Shown: positions 1 to 8,983 of the stretch, piece by piece
How positions within the stretch are numbered: position 1 is the first letter of the stretch
How the letters are laid out: the number at the start of each line of letters is the position of its first letter
Assembly: GCA_002083775.1 (NCBI GenBank)
Contig: MTEI01000006.1
Location: 173,563 to 237,562 of the forward strand
Direction: 5' to 3'
DNA length: 64,000 bases
Source: Rhodoferax ferrireducens
GTDB taxonomy: Bacteria; Pseudomonadota; Gammaproteobacteria; Burkholderiales; Burkholderiaceae_C
Notes under the pieces: model-generated
What the model saw: only the letters and a program-made list of their open reading frames with translations
The model's database searches: none
Told to the model about the DNA's origin: nothing
Position numbers and translations under genes: made by a program

Positions 1-309
1 CTGCAGCGGGGGTGAAGTCCGGCCCGAAAAGATCAGGCGCGACCAGTAAGCGTTGATTTCATTCACGTCCTTGTTGACCAGCCGCCGATAAAACTCCGCG
101 CGCACGACACTGGCCTCGGGCTGATCAATGGGCAGCGCGGTGTCGCCAGTCGGCAGCCTGCGGTAGCGTCCGAGGAAGATATTGACAACTTCCTCCTGGC
201 TGAGCTGATGCAGGGCGCTGGCCGCACTGACCACCACCACCGGCTCGGCACACGCGGTGCCACCGAGGCCGGACAGCACCAGGAAAAGGGTCAGCAGCAA
301 GGCTTTCAT
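1..309 (-). CDS. Periplasmic phosphate-binding-like protein, partial
   Basis: The reading frame starts with ATG at 309 and is still open at the window edge, so only the first 103 residues are visible. It begins with a clear Sec signal peptide (MKALLLTLFLVLSG, then an ACA-like cleavage site near residue 21). The mature start VVVVSAASALHQLSQEEVVNIFLGR resembles small PstS-like (PBP superfamily) proteins, in which a segment like 'IFLG+....P' follows the first strand. The start lies 6 bases after the stop of the upstream porin-like gene, so the two are probably co-transcribed. A role in binding phosphate or another anion in the periplasm is inference from family resemblance; the substrate is unknown. 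Confidence 0.6.
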   Translation of the reverse strand, partial: MKALLLTLFLVLSGLGGTACAEPVVVVSAASALHQLSQEEVVNIFLGRYRRLPTGDTALPIDQPEASVVRAEFYRRLVNKDVNEINAYWSRLIFSGRTSPPLQ

Positions 310-315
310 GCTGGC

Positions 316-1569
316 CTAAAAAACAAAGTCCAGCGCCAGGCTGAAAACGGTCATATTGCCGTCCCACTCTGGCTGAGGGTTCTTGACCAAAAACCTGGAT
401 GCAGGTGTTCCACGCAACAAGTCCAACTGGGCCTTTAGTGCAATATTCTTTCGCAGATCCCACCGCGCACCCAAAGAATAGGTGTGCTGGTCGGTCAAGC
501 TTTGGCCTACCAGCGCGGCGTTCAACGTATCGATCCCTGGAGGCAAGCCGTCAGACAGACTGCGTGACACACCGGCATACGGGGTGAATGCCCCCATCCT
601 GTAGCCCGCCAGTACGTATGCCGCCCACGAGTCCGCATAAGCTGGGCTTTGATGCTTGATGCGATTGGCCATGAACTGCACTTTGAGCGGACCCTGGTCA
701 TAGGCCAACCCCACCGAGCTGAAACTGGCGCGGCGCCCAGCCATGTTCATCTCGGGAAAAACCAGCAAATAGGGAAACCCATGCAATGGGTTACCGATGC
801 CTTGCAGCAAGGCATCAACGGGTTGCTCGTGCTCAAACTTCACCTGGGCATGGCTGATGCGTGCCTGCCATGAGCCTTGCATATAGTCCAGGTAACCGCC
901 CATCAGTTGGGAGCCGCTCAGATCCCAGGTGATGCCGGGCGAAAACGGTGTTTTTTCAGGTGAAATGCCGACAAACAGCTTGCCCTTCAGGAGCCCCGAA
1001 CCCACCGGACGGGTGATACTGACGTCCGCACCGTCGATGTAGCTGAACACCAACGAACCGTAAAACTCGGAAGATGGCCGCACGTTGAGGTTGGCATATC
1101 CCACCAGCCGCGAGTCACCCAGCATATAAAACTCGGTGCCCAGGCGGCCGACTCGCAACGACACATCCGGCGAAAAGTCGTGGCGCAAGAAGGCCCAGGT
1201 CAACTCTGGCCGGTAACTTGAATCGGCGTGGTAGCGGGAGACCACCTGCACCACACCCTCGGTCTGGGGGCTCAAGTGAACATTGGCCTGCAGGCCCAGC
1301 AGACTGTCTACTTTCGATGCCCAAGACTTGCCAGCACCGTTGGGTTGCGACAAATCGCGAACAAATTCGGCGTTGTCATCGTTTGTGCGGGTGAGGCCCA
1401 AGGTACCAAAACCATGCAGGCTGAATCCCGGCACTTCCGGCAAGGCTGTAGCGCCTGTGACTTGGCTCAGAGCGGGTCCGCACAGGCTCAGGCAAGCCAT
1501 GGCGCCGAGGATGAATTTGTTCCCAAGCCACCCGGTTGTCACAGGGTGATGGTGTTGCGTGATAAGCAT
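316..1569 (-). CDS. Porin-like outer-membrane beta-barrel protein
   Basis: This 417-residue protein starts at ATG 1569, just before a signal peptide (hydrophobic FILGAMACLSLCGPALSQ). The frame is open further upstream, but that stretch has no secretion signal. The mature part alternates polar and hydrophobic residues as in beta-strands, is rich in Tyr, Gly and Ser, and ends ALDFVF, with the terminal Phe typical of barrels inserted by the Bam machinery. Recurrent pieces such as VQVVSRYHADSSYRPEL and LRVGRLGTEFYMLGDSR look like porin strands and turns. It sits just upstream of the small periplasmic binding protein, suggesting an uptake or sensing pair. The transported solute cannot be read from the sequence. 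Confidence 0.65.
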   Translation of the reverse strand: MLITQHHHPVTTGWLGNKFILGAMACLSLCGPALSQVTGATALPEVPGFSLHGFGTLGLTRTNDDNAEFVRDLSQPNGAGKSWASKVDSLLGLQANVHLSPQTEGVVQVVSRYHADSSYRPELTWAFLRHDFSPDVSLRVGRLGTEFYMLGDSRLVGYANLNVRPSSEFYGSLVFSYIDGADVSITRPVGSGLLKGKLFVGISPEKTPFSPGITWDLSGSQLMGGYLDYMQGSWQARISHAQVKFEHEQPVDALLQGIGNPLHGFPYLLVFPEMNMAGRRASFSSVGLAYDQGPLKVQFMANRIKHQSPAYADSWAAYVLAGYRMGAFTPYAGVSRSLSDGLPPGIDTLNAALVGQSLTDQHTYSLGARWDLRKNIALKAQLDLLRGTPASRFLVKNPQPEWDGNMTVFSLALDFVF

Positions 1570-1743
1570 GCTGTTTGACCCACTCCCGCCGCCGACACCC
1601 GCACAAAGCAAGCGTTGAGACAGCAAAAAAGAGTGTAGCCAAATTTGATAGCGATGGGGCAGCAAAATGGCTGGCCTTCCCTCAATTCGCCTACGCACAG
1701 CCCCGGCGGTCAAAGCACAGCCAGCGCCCTGTGTCTTGGCAGG

Positions 1744-2853
1744 TCAATCGCCGAATGAAATACCGAGATCGCGCCCGGTTTGCAACGTGTCGCAGTTCAT
1801 CGGCACATTGCGGATGTGGCCGGCCACTTCTTCCAGGCCAACGTAGTCGACGCCGTCCACGCCCAGCGACACCATCACACCGGTTTGGCCAGCGTCGAGC
1901 CCGCGCACCGCAGCGGCGCCAAAACGCAGCGCTGCCAGCCGGTCAAACGAGGTCGGGCTGCCGCCGCGCAGCAAATGCCCCAACACCACCACGCGGGTGT
2001 CTTTGCCGGTGATTTGGCCCAGGGTATGGGCCACGTGTTCACCAATGCCGCCCAGGCGCTCGGCGTGGCCCACCTCGGCAGCGGCCACCAGCTCGCGGTG
2101 GCCGTCTTTGGCTTGCGCGCCTTCAGCCACCATGACGATGGAATACAGGTGGCCATTGGCTTCGCGCTCGCGGATTTTGGCCGCCACCTTGTCGATGTCA
2201 AAGCCAATTTCAGGAATCAGAATGGCATGGGCGTTACCTGCAATACCGGCATGCAGCGCGATCCAGCCGGCATAACGGCCCATCACCTCCACCACCATCA
2301 CGCGCTGATGGCTCTCGGCGGTGCTGTGCAGGCGGTCCAGACACTCGGTGGCAAAACCGACCGCTGTATCAAACCCGAAGGTGGTCAGGGTTTTGTCGAG
2401 GTCGTTGTCGATGGTTTTGGGTACGCCAATCACACGCAAGCCTTTTTGGTGCAGGGCGTCGGCAATGGTCAGCGAGCCATCGCCACCAATCGACACCAGC
2501 GCGTCGATTTCGTGGGTGGCAAAGTAGGTGAGGAGTTCGTCCGAGCGGTCAATCTCGCGCACGGTACCGTCGGGCATGTTGACCGGAAAGTGCAGCGGGT
2601 TGCCCTTGTTGGTGGTGCCCAGAATGGTGCCGCCCAGGTGGCCGATACCACGCACTTTGTCGCGCGTCAGGCGGTACACGCCGCCTTCGGCATAACGTTC
2701 GGGGAACATGATGCCGTTGAAACCGTCGCGGATGCCGTAGCACTGCCAGCCCAGGTTGTCGGCGGCGATCACCACCGACTGGATCACGGCGTTCAGGCCG
2801 GGGGCGTCTCCACCGCCGGTGCAGACGGCAATGCGTTTGATAGGTTTTGTCAT
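1744..2853 (-). CDS. pfkA: 6-phosphofructokinase
   Basis: Phosphorylates fructose 6-phosphate to fructose 1,6-bisphosphate in glycolysis. The 369-residue protein begins MTKPIKRIAVCTGGGDAPGLN, the nucleotide-binding GGD-PG-N motif. It also has GGDGS (the Gly of this motif is typical of ATP rather than pyrophosphate users), the catalytic PKTIDND loop and the sugar-binding VEVMGR. The Lys in PKTIDND (Gly in the E. coli enzyme) combined with GGDGS marks the 'mixed' PFK group, generally ATP-dependent. I chose ATG 2853 because the family N-terminus starts there; the frame runs upstream to 2949 without homologous-looking sequence. It is monocistronic between the porin gene and dctR. Confidence 0.88.
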   Translation of the reverse strand: MTKPIKRIAVCTGGGDAPGLNAVIQSVVIAADNLGWQCYGIRDGFNGIMFPERYAEGGVYRLTRDKVRGIGHLGGTILGTTNKGNPLHFPVNMPDGTVREIDRSDELLTYFATHEIDALVSIGGDGSLTIADALHQKGLRVIGVPKTIDNDLDKTLTTFGFDTAVGFATECLDRLHSTAESHQRVMVVEVMGRYAGWIALHAGIAGNAHAILIPEIGFDIDKVAAKIREREANGHLYSIVMVAEGAQAKDGHRELVAAAEVGHAERLGGIGEHVAHTLGQITGKDTRVVVLGHLLRGGSPTSFDRLAALRFGAAAVRGLDAGQTGVMVSLGVDGVDYVGLEEVAGHIRNVPMNCDTLQTGRDLGISFGD

Positions 2854-2965
2854 GCTAAGGCCCTCAATAAAACTTTGATCTTTCGTCCGATGCACGAATT
2901 GTGCCGCAAGCCCCTGGGCGCCAACCTGGCGGAAGTGACATCCTGACAACAGATTTCATATTAAA

Positions 2966-3025
2966 TGAATAGCTATTAGCCCTTTCTGCATAAGGGCTAG
3001 AGGCCAATTTGACCATTAATTCATG
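2966..3025. repeat. Short interspersed repeat (AGCCCTTT..ATAAGGGCT type)
   Basis: A roughly 60-bp unit containing an imperfect inverted core (TAGCCCTTT-CTGC-ATAAGGGCTA) flanked by AGCTAT and GGCCAATTTGA. The same unit, with variation, occurs at 13916, 15253, 22024, 22748, 32429, 35969, 38331 and 44166. Here it lies between pfkA and dctR and overlaps the last codons of dctR, so it may also act as a weak terminator. Confidence 0.75.
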
Positions 3026-3650
3026 CAGAGCCCAAGGGTTGCAGCCGTCCGAGTTTATGCGCCAACTCAATCGCTGAACTCACCCCCATCTTCTCAAAAA
3101 TGTTGGCGCGGTGAAATTCCACCGTGCGGGCGGTGATGCCCAAGTGGTCAGCAATGTTCTTGTTGAAGTGACCGCGGATCAGCTCTTCGAGCACCTCACG
3201 CTCGCGCGGGCTCAACAACGTCAGTGCCTGGCGCAGGCGCCGCGCCTCGGCGTCAACCACTTGCACCGCGCTTGCTGCGGCCAGCGCCTGCGCCACACGG
3301 TCCACCAGCTCGTTGTCCTGAAACGGTTTTTCGAGAAAATCCCAGGCACCGTTCTTGACCGCTGCCACCGCCATGCTGACGTCGCCATGACCCGTCAGAA
3401 ACAGCACCGGCCAAGGGCAGCCCAGCGCCTTGAGTTGCTCAAAGGTGGCCAGGCCCGACAGCGGCGCCATGCGCAGGTCCATCAGCACGACCGACGGCCC
3501 CCAGTCGCCCTGCAGCGCGCGCACCATGTCCAGAAACGGGCCGCCGCCGTCCCAGGTGGTAGCGCTGTAGCCGCGCGAGTCAAACAGCCAGGCCAGGCCG
3601 TCGCGCACGTCGGGGTCGTCGTCAACGATGTGAATGCCGGGGCGTTTCAA
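3021..3650 (-). CDS. dctR: FixJ/DctR-type response regulator
   Basis: A 209-residue two-component regulator. The receiver domain (about residues 5-120) shows the acidic pocket VDDDPD, the phospho-acceptor Asp in VVLMDLRM, Thr in FLTGHGD and Lys in FLEKPF. A LuxR-type helix-turn-helix follows (about 140-205: LSPREREVLEELIRG, then TARTVEFHR). The start codon is TTG at 3650, supported by GAGGA about 6 bases upstream; no in-frame ATG gives a complete receiver domain. The match to DctR is inferred from the FixJ-like architecture plus a DctS-like kinase and a DctPQM transporter nearby. Its partner kinase gene lies 1.9 kb away behind an opposite-strand gene, so the pair is not one operon. Confidence 0.75.
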   Translation of the reverse strand: MKRPGIHIVDDDPDVRDGLAWLFDSRGYSATTWDGGGPFLDMVRALQGDWGPSVVLMDLRMAPLSGLATFEQLKALGCPWPVLFLTGHGDVSMAVAAVKNGAWDFLEKPFQDNELVDRVAQALAAASAVQVVDAEARRLRQALTLLSPREREVLEELIRGHFNKNIADHLGITARTVEFHRANIFEKMGVSSAIELAHKLGRLQPLGSA

Positions 3651-3814
3651 ACTGGATTCCTCGGTTGAAATAACAGGGTTCCATCATGGCATGAGTTGGC
3701 TGGCGTTCTCAAGCGTTCGGCGGCGGTTTGGGTCGATCCGGCACAATGCAGCAGCACATTACCGTTTGATTTTCTTCGCCAATTAGCCCCAAAGCTGACA
3801 TCAAGGATGGGTTC

Positions 3815-5569
3815 ATGGTCAACCGTCGCCATTTCATCAAATACACCGGGCTGCTGGTCCCAGCCGCGCCACTGGCAGCCTGTGGCGGCGGGGATGGCAT
3901 CGCTGAAGTCGTCGAATGGCCCATCTCCAGCACTGTTTACACCACGGCCGAGCAGCAGATTTGCCCTCTGGGCCTGCCGCCAGACACGCCGCCGATCAAC
4001 CCCGCTGACTTGCCCTACGCCCAGTACGGCTACAACGCCTGGCGAACACAGCCCGGCCTGCCGCACGAGCAGCGCCTGGACCTGGCGCCGGGCGCCGCTG
4101 GTGCTACGCCAGCCGCGCGGCTGTTGACCTTTTTTGCCATGTCCGACATCCACATCACCGACAAGGAGTCGCCCGCCCAGCCGCTTTACTTTGGTTGGAG
4201 CGCCGCGTTTGGCGCGCCGTCCAACGACGGTTCGGCTTATTCGCCGGTTATTTTGTCAACGCCGCAGGTGCTGGATGCAGCTGTCCAGACCATCAACGCG
4301 CTGCACCAGCGCACGCCGTTTGACTTTGGCATCTCGCTGGGTGACAACATCAACAACAGCCAGTTCAACGAGCTGCGCTGGTTCATTGATGTGATGGACG
4401 GCAAGGTCATCATCCCCAGCTCGGGGGCGCATCTGGGCACCGACCGCATCGCCTACCAGCGCCCGTTCAAAGCCGCCGGGCTCAACCCGGCGATCCCGTG
4501 GTTTCAGGTCATCGGCAACCACGATCAGTTCTGGATGGGTTCATGGTACGAGACCCCCAAGACGCTGGCCGCGCATGTGGGCAGCAACGTACTCAACATG
4601 GCGTCCGGCCCGCTGACGGCCTCTGGCGGCGTCAATGACACCGGCTTTTACACCGGCGTGGTGGACGGCAGCTCGGCGCTGGGCGTGGTGGTCAAAGCCG
4701 GGCCGCAAGAAAATTTTGCAAACCCGCCACAGGTGCAGGCTGACCCGGACCGGCGCTCGCTGGCCACGGCGGGCTCGTCCACGGCCCTCTGGATGCGTGA
4801 GTTTTTCAACACCAGCACGCTGCCCGTGGGCCACGGCTTTACCCAGGACAACCTGCAGCGCGATATGGCCTGCTACAGCTTTCAGCCAAAGGCGGGCATC
4901 CCGATCAAGGTGATCGTGCTCGACAACACCATGAAAGGCCCCGTCAACACACAATACGCCCGCGCCTGCCTGGACCAGCCCCGGCTGGACTGGCTGGTGG
5001 CCGAGCTGAACGACGGGCAGACCAACGACCAGCTGATGGTGGTGGCGGCGCATATCCCGATCTACCCGCAAAAAACGCTAGACCCGGCCTCGGGGCACTA
5101 TCAACTGCTTACAGCGCCCAGCGTGGTCACCGATGACGCCTTGCTGGCCATCCTGCACAACTACCCCAACCTGCTGCTGTGGATGTCCGGGCACCGCCAC
5201 GTCAATGTGGTTACCCCGCAGCCGTTCAACGCCGCCAATCCCGCAGAGCAGCCAGAGCGGAACTTCTGGGAAGTCGAAACAGCTTCACTGCGCGATTTTC
5301 CCCAGCAACTGCGCACCTTCGAGCTGTACCGCAACACAGACCAGACGGTGTCCATCGTCGTCACCAATGTGGACCCGGCGGTGGCGCCGGGCTCACCTGC
5401 CGCCAGGTCGCGCGACTACGCGGTGGGTGCTGCGCGCATCTTTGACGCCACGGCCCAAAGTATCGGGGACGCCAGCTCGCACGCCTACAACGCCGTGTTG
5501 GTGAAGCAGCTGACCCCCAGGATGCAAGAGGTCATCGCCGCATTGGGGTCGCCGCTACATTCCACCTGA
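3815..5569 (+). CDS. Secreted lipoprotein metallophosphoesterase
   Basis: This 584-residue calcineurin-like phosphoesterase begins MVNRRHFIKYTGLLVPAAPL followed by AACGGG: an RR motif and a lipobox-like LAAC, so it is probably exported and lipid-anchored. Metal-binding blocks are in order: SDIHIT, GDNINN, GNHDQF, then AAHIPIY and GHRHVN. Its length and the N-terminal block (AEQQICPLGLPP, PYAQYGYNAW) match the TIGR03768/PPA1498-type metallophosphoesterases as I remember them. The substrate is unknown. Upstream AAGGA supports the ATG. It lies between dctR and dctS on the other strand, and its 3' end overlaps the dctS 3' end by 15 bases. Confidence 0.8.
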   Translation: MVNRRHFIKYTGLLVPAAPLAACGGGDGIAEVVEWPISSTVYTTAEQQICPLGLPPDTPPINPADLPYAQYGYNAWRTQPGLPHEQRLDLAPGAAGATPAARLLTFFAMSDIHITDKESPAQPLYFGWSAAFGAPSNDGSAYSPVILSTPQVLDAAVQTINALHQRTPFDFGISLGDNINNSQFNELRWFIDVMDGKVIIPSSGAHLGTDRIAYQRPFKAAGLNPAIPWFQVIGNHDQFWMGSWYETPKTLAAHVGSNVLNMASGPLTASGGVNDTGFYTGVVDGSSALGVVVKAGPQENFANPPQVQADPDRRSLATAGSSTALWMREFFNTSTLPVGHGFTQDNLQRDMACYSFQPKAGIPIKVIVLDNTMKGPVNTQYARACLDQPRLDWLVAELNDGQTNDQLMVVAAHIPIYPQKTLDPASGHYQLLTAPSVVTDDALLAILHNYPNLLLWMSGHRHVNVVTPQPFNAANPAEQPERNFWEVETASLRDFPQQLRTFELYRNTDQTVSIVVTNVDPAVAPGSPAARSRDYAVGAARIFDATAQSIGDASSHAYNAVLVKQLTPRMQEVIAALGSPLHST

Positions 5570-7606
5570 TTCCGCCAGGGGCAAAAAAACCGTGAAGCGG
5601 GCGCCGCCCAGCAGCGGGTCGCGGCCCACTTCCAGGCGGCCGTGGTGGGCCTCGGTGATCGAGCGGCAGATGGCCAGCCCCATGCCCATGCCGGCCTCTT
5701 TGCGGCTGACAAAGGCGTTGAAGATGCTGTCGCGCGCGTCGTCGCTGACGCCGGGGCCAGTGTCAGACACCGACAGGGCGGCCAGGTGCTGCGCCGCGTC
5801 TGCGCGCACCTCCACCCACACCTGCGGGTTGGCCGCACGTGCCTGCGGCGCCCAGTCTTGCGCGTTGCCCACCAGGTTGGTCACCAGGTGCTCCAGCAGC
5901 AGTTCGTCAGCGTTGATCCACACCGGCTGCACCGGCGGCGCCCAGCGAACCGGGGCGCCGTCAGTGTCGGTGTAGCTGGCCAGCACGCGGGTCAACAGCG
6001 CCACCAGGTCCAGCCGCTGGCGCACCAGTTCACGGCGGCGGGCAAAGTCATTCACCCGGCGAATGATGCCGCCAGCGCGGTCGGCCAGGCGCGCCATGCG
6101 CTGCACCACCGGCAGCAGCTCAGGCAGGGTGATGTTGCCGTCGCCCAAGCGGTTCAGCAGGCCGTTGGCAAAGCTGCTCAGGGCGCCCAGCGGCTGGTTC
6201 AGTTCATGCGCCAGCGTCGAGGCGACTTCGCCCACCGCGATCAGGCGGCCCGAGGCTTCGAGCTTTTCCTGCTGCTGCGCGGCCATGCGCTGGGCGCGCT
6301 TGCGCTCGCTGATGTCCATCACCGAGCTCATCCAGCCGATCTGCACACCGGTGGCGGTGTTGAGCGGTGCCTCGTGGATCAGCACGTCAATCAGATGGCC
6401 GTCGCGGTGGGCAAACTGCACCTCCACCCCATCGCCCGAGGTGCCACGGGCAATGATGCCCTCATGCACCAGCACCAGCTGCTCGTGCTGGTCAGCGGGC
6501 CAATAGGGGAAAGGCATGGACAGGCCAATCAATTCGGCCGCACCGTAACCCACCATGCGTGCAAAGGCGTCGTTGATGTAGAGGATGCGCCCCTGCAAAT
6601 CCCAAGCGCGCAGGCCGATCGTCACCGAGTTTTCCATGGCCGTGCGCAGCGCCACTTGCGCCTGCAGCAGCGCCTGCACGCGCTGGCGCTTGACGAAGTC
6701 GCGCCGCAAACCATACAGCGCCAGCAGCATGCCCAGCAAAAAAAGCACCGCCACCAAAAAAAAGATACGTGGCACCGTGGCGGGCTGCGCCTGGGTCAAC
6801 GCCACCTGCAAAAACAGATCCACGCCAGGCAGGTTCAGCGCCACCCGGTCCACCTTGGCGTCAGCCAGGTTGGGCGCGCTGGCCGTGTCGTCAGCCGGCG
6901 GGGTGTCCAGCCGCACGCTGTGCGCTTGACTGAACCAGGTGGGCACCAATGCCGCCAGCGCGCGCTCCAGTGACACCGCCGCCAGGTAGTTGCCGGCGAA
7001 CTCGCCGCGGTCAAAAAAGGGGACTGCCAGCCAGATCACATCGGTGGCGGTGCCATCCGGGCGCAGCATCAACCCGGCGTAGGCCGAGCGGCGCAACCCC
7101 TGGGTAGTGGTCTGCATCAGGGTCAGCGCCTGGGCGTTGTCGGGGTGCGTCTCCCGGTCCAGCTGCCAGCGCTCGGGGCCAAGCTGCAGGTTGCCCAGCT
7201 GACCGGCGGGAATCCAGCCGCTGGACAGCAACACGCCGGGCTCGCGCCACAACAGACCGCCCTGCACCACGGGCAGCGTTGCGGGCGACAGCGCCAGTTG
7301 GGCTGCTGCATTGCTGGCCTGCAGCACGGCCTGACGCGCCAGCACCAGCAGGTCGTCTTCCAGGCGCCGAAAGTGGAACTGCACGCTTTGCTCCAGCCAC
7401 TGGGCGTCAGCCGCGCGGCGCCGGGCGGCTTCTTCTTCCTCAAAATTGTTCAGATACAGCAACAGCGCCACCACCGAGCCCAGCAGCAGCGCCAGCAGGC
7501 CCAGCAACCACAGCAGCGTGACGCGATTGCGGCCAGACGGCCGTGCCACGGTCTTTTGCAGCAGGCCAAAGTCAAGTGATGAATCGCGGCCTGGGCTGGC
7601 GCTCAT
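5555..7606 (-). CDS. dctS: DctS-like sensor histidine kinase
   Basis: A 683-residue membrane kinase. TM1 lies at about residues 28-50, a periplasmic sensor loop of about 230 residues follows, and TM2 lies at about 280-302. Next come a PAS domain (YINDAFARMVGYGAAELIG), a dimerisation/phospho-acceptor domain with His in STLAHELNQPLGAL, and an ATPase domain with N box (HLVTNLVGNAQDW), G1 (SDTGPGV) and G2 (GMGMGLAICRS). This is the organisation of DctS kinases that sense C4-dicarboxylates and activate TRAP transporter genes. The expected targets (dctPQM) are at 11036-13915. The gene is convergent with the phosphoesterase, and the regulator lies beyond it. The ligand is inferred, not shown. Confidence 0.78.
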   Translation of the reverse strand: MSASPGRDSSLDFGLLQKTVARPSGRNRVTLLWLLGLLALLLGSVVALLLYLNNFEEEEAARRRAADAQWLEQSVQFHFRRLEDDLLVLARQAVLQASNAAAQLALSPATLPVVQGGLLWREPGVLLSSGWIPAGQLGNLQLGPERWQLDRETHPDNAQALTLMQTTTQGLRRSAYAGLMLRPDGTATDVIWLAVPFFDRGEFAGNYLAAVSLERALAALVPTWFSQAHSVRLDTPPADDTASAPNLADAKVDRVALNLPGVDLFLQVALTQAQPATVPRIFFLVAVLFLLGMLLALYGLRRDFVKRQRVQALLQAQVALRTAMENSVTIGLRAWDLQGRILYINDAFARMVGYGAAELIGLSMPFPYWPADQHEQLVLVHEGIIARGTSGDGVEVQFAHRDGHLIDVLIHEAPLNTATGVQIGWMSSVMDISERKRAQRMAAQQQEKLEASGRLIAVGEVASTLAHELNQPLGALSSFANGLLNRLGDGNITLPELLPVVQRMARLADRAGGIIRRVNDFARRRELVRQRLDLVALLTRVLASYTDTDGAPVRWAPPVQPVWINADELLLEHLVTNLVGNAQDWAPQARAANPQVWVEVRADAAQHLAALSVSDTGPGVSDDARDSIFNAFVSRKEAGMGMGLAICRSITEAHHGRLEVGRDPLLGGARFTVFLPLAESGGM

Positions 7607-7811
7607 GCGCGGTTGACCCTCAAGGCAGCGGGATGATGGCTAGGTTTAGCCGAGGGCAAAGGCGCGTGGTGCATGAATCAAGCTGGGACTGACACATTCG
7701 AAAATAAGCGGGACAGGCGCTCAAAGCCGTTGAAATCAGTATACGACGGGCCCATCGGCCAGCGCCGCTTGCGCGCTTGGGCCGACACCTGGTTGTCGGG
7801 TGGTCACCGTA

Positions 7812-8939
7812 ATGGCCTATGCTGTTGGCCTGATGCAGCACTATTACGACTTTGTGGGTTCCCACTTTGGCATGGCTTCCTGGGTGGCCACCCTGCTGGC
7901 CATGGCTTTTGCCACCCTGCTGATGCACTACCTGCTGCGCACAGTGATCAAGCGCGCCAGCCATCTCGCAGCCCGGACGCACACGATTTGGGATGAGGCC
8001 GTGTTGCAAAGTGCCGCCAAGCCCGTGCTGCTGGCGTTTTGGCTGATCAGCGCCGGCTTCATGGCACGCGTGGCGCAGCGTGAATTCAAGGAGGAATTTT
8101 TAACCCAGCTGCTGGCCTTGCGCGACGTGGCGCTGATCGTGGCTGTCGCCTGGTTTTTGTTGCGCTTCAGCGGAAAAGTCGGGCGCAACATCCTGGCTCA
8201 ACGCGCCGCCAACGGTGACGAAGTCGACTCCACCACCATCGACGCGCTGGTCAAGTTGACCCGCCTGCTGACCGTGGTGGTGACGGTGATCACCGTGGCG
8301 CAGACCCTGGGCTTTCACATTGGTGGCCTGCTGGCGCTGGGCGGTGTGGGTGGCTTGGCGGTGGGTCTGGCCGCCAAAGACCTGCTGGCCAACTTTTTTG
8401 GCGGCCTGACCATCTACATGGACCGGCCGTTTGGTGTGGGTGATTGGATTCGCAGCCCGGACAAAAGCATTGAAGGCACGGTGGAGCACATCAGCTGGCG
8501 GCACACCCGCATTCGGGCCTTCAACAAGAACCCGATTTATGTGCCGAACGCGATTTTCACCAGCATCGTCGTGGAAAACCCGTCGCGCATGAGCCATCGG
8601 CGCTTGAAAGAAACCATTGGTGTGCGTTATGACGACTTTGATAAGGTGCGCGTCATCGTCGACGACATCCGACAGGCGTTGCTGGCACACCCCGGCATTG
8701 ACACCTCACAGACGATGATTGTCAATTTCGACCTGTTTGGGCCGTCGTCCCTGGACATCATGATTTACACCTTCACCAAAACCACCGACTGGGTGACGTT
8801 TCACGCGGTCAAGCAAGAAGTCTTGTTGCAGATTGGCGAAGTCATTACCCGCCATGGGGCCCAGATCGCCTTCCCCACCCAAACCCTGCACCTTGCGTCC
8901 ACGCCCCCAGCTGAACAGCCAGAGCCAGCGCATGATTGA
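7812..8939 (+). CDS. MscS-family mechanosensitive channel
   Basis: A small-conductance mechanosensitive channel that would release solutes from the cytoplasm on hypo-osmotic shock. There are four to five predicted membrane helices in the first 190 residues. The pore helix is visible as LLALGGVGGLAVGLAAKDLLA, followed by the beta-domain FFGGLTIYMDRPFGVGDWI and the MscS-family segment RIRAFNKNPIYVPN. The protein is about 375 residues. The start is uncertain: GTG 7800, ATG 7812 and ATG 7833 are in frame and none has a strong ribosome site; ATG 7833 (MQHYYDFVG) is also plausible. The end overlaps an upstream extension of the next gene's frame. Confidence 0.85.
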   Translation: MAYAVGLMQHYYDFVGSHFGMASWVATLLAMAFATLLMHYLLRTVIKRASHLAARTHTIWDEAVLQSAAKPVLLAFWLISAGFMARVAQREFKEEFLTQLLALRDVALIVAVAWFLLRFSGKVGRNILAQRAANGDEVDSTTIDALVKLTRLLTVVVTVITVAQTLGFHIGGLLALGGVGGLAVGLAAKDLLANFFGGLTIYMDRPFGVGDWIRSPDKSIEGTVEHISWRHTRIRAFNKNPIYVPNAIFTSIVVENPSRMSHRRLKETIGVRYDDFDKVRVIVDDIRQALLAHPGIDTSQTMIVNFDLFGPSSLDIMIYTFTKTTDWVTFHAVKQEVLLQIGEVITRHGAQIAFPTQTLHLASTPPAEQPEPAHD

Positions 8940-8983
8940 CTTTCGTCACGCCGCCACGGCGCCAGTCCGCTAGGCTCAGGCGC

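Noticed and set aside
1780..2946. 388-codon open frame on the plus strand opposite pfkA
   Set aside because: It is an antisense shadow of a well-conserved kinase, rich in His/Gln/Val, with no recognisable motif; high GC keeps it open.
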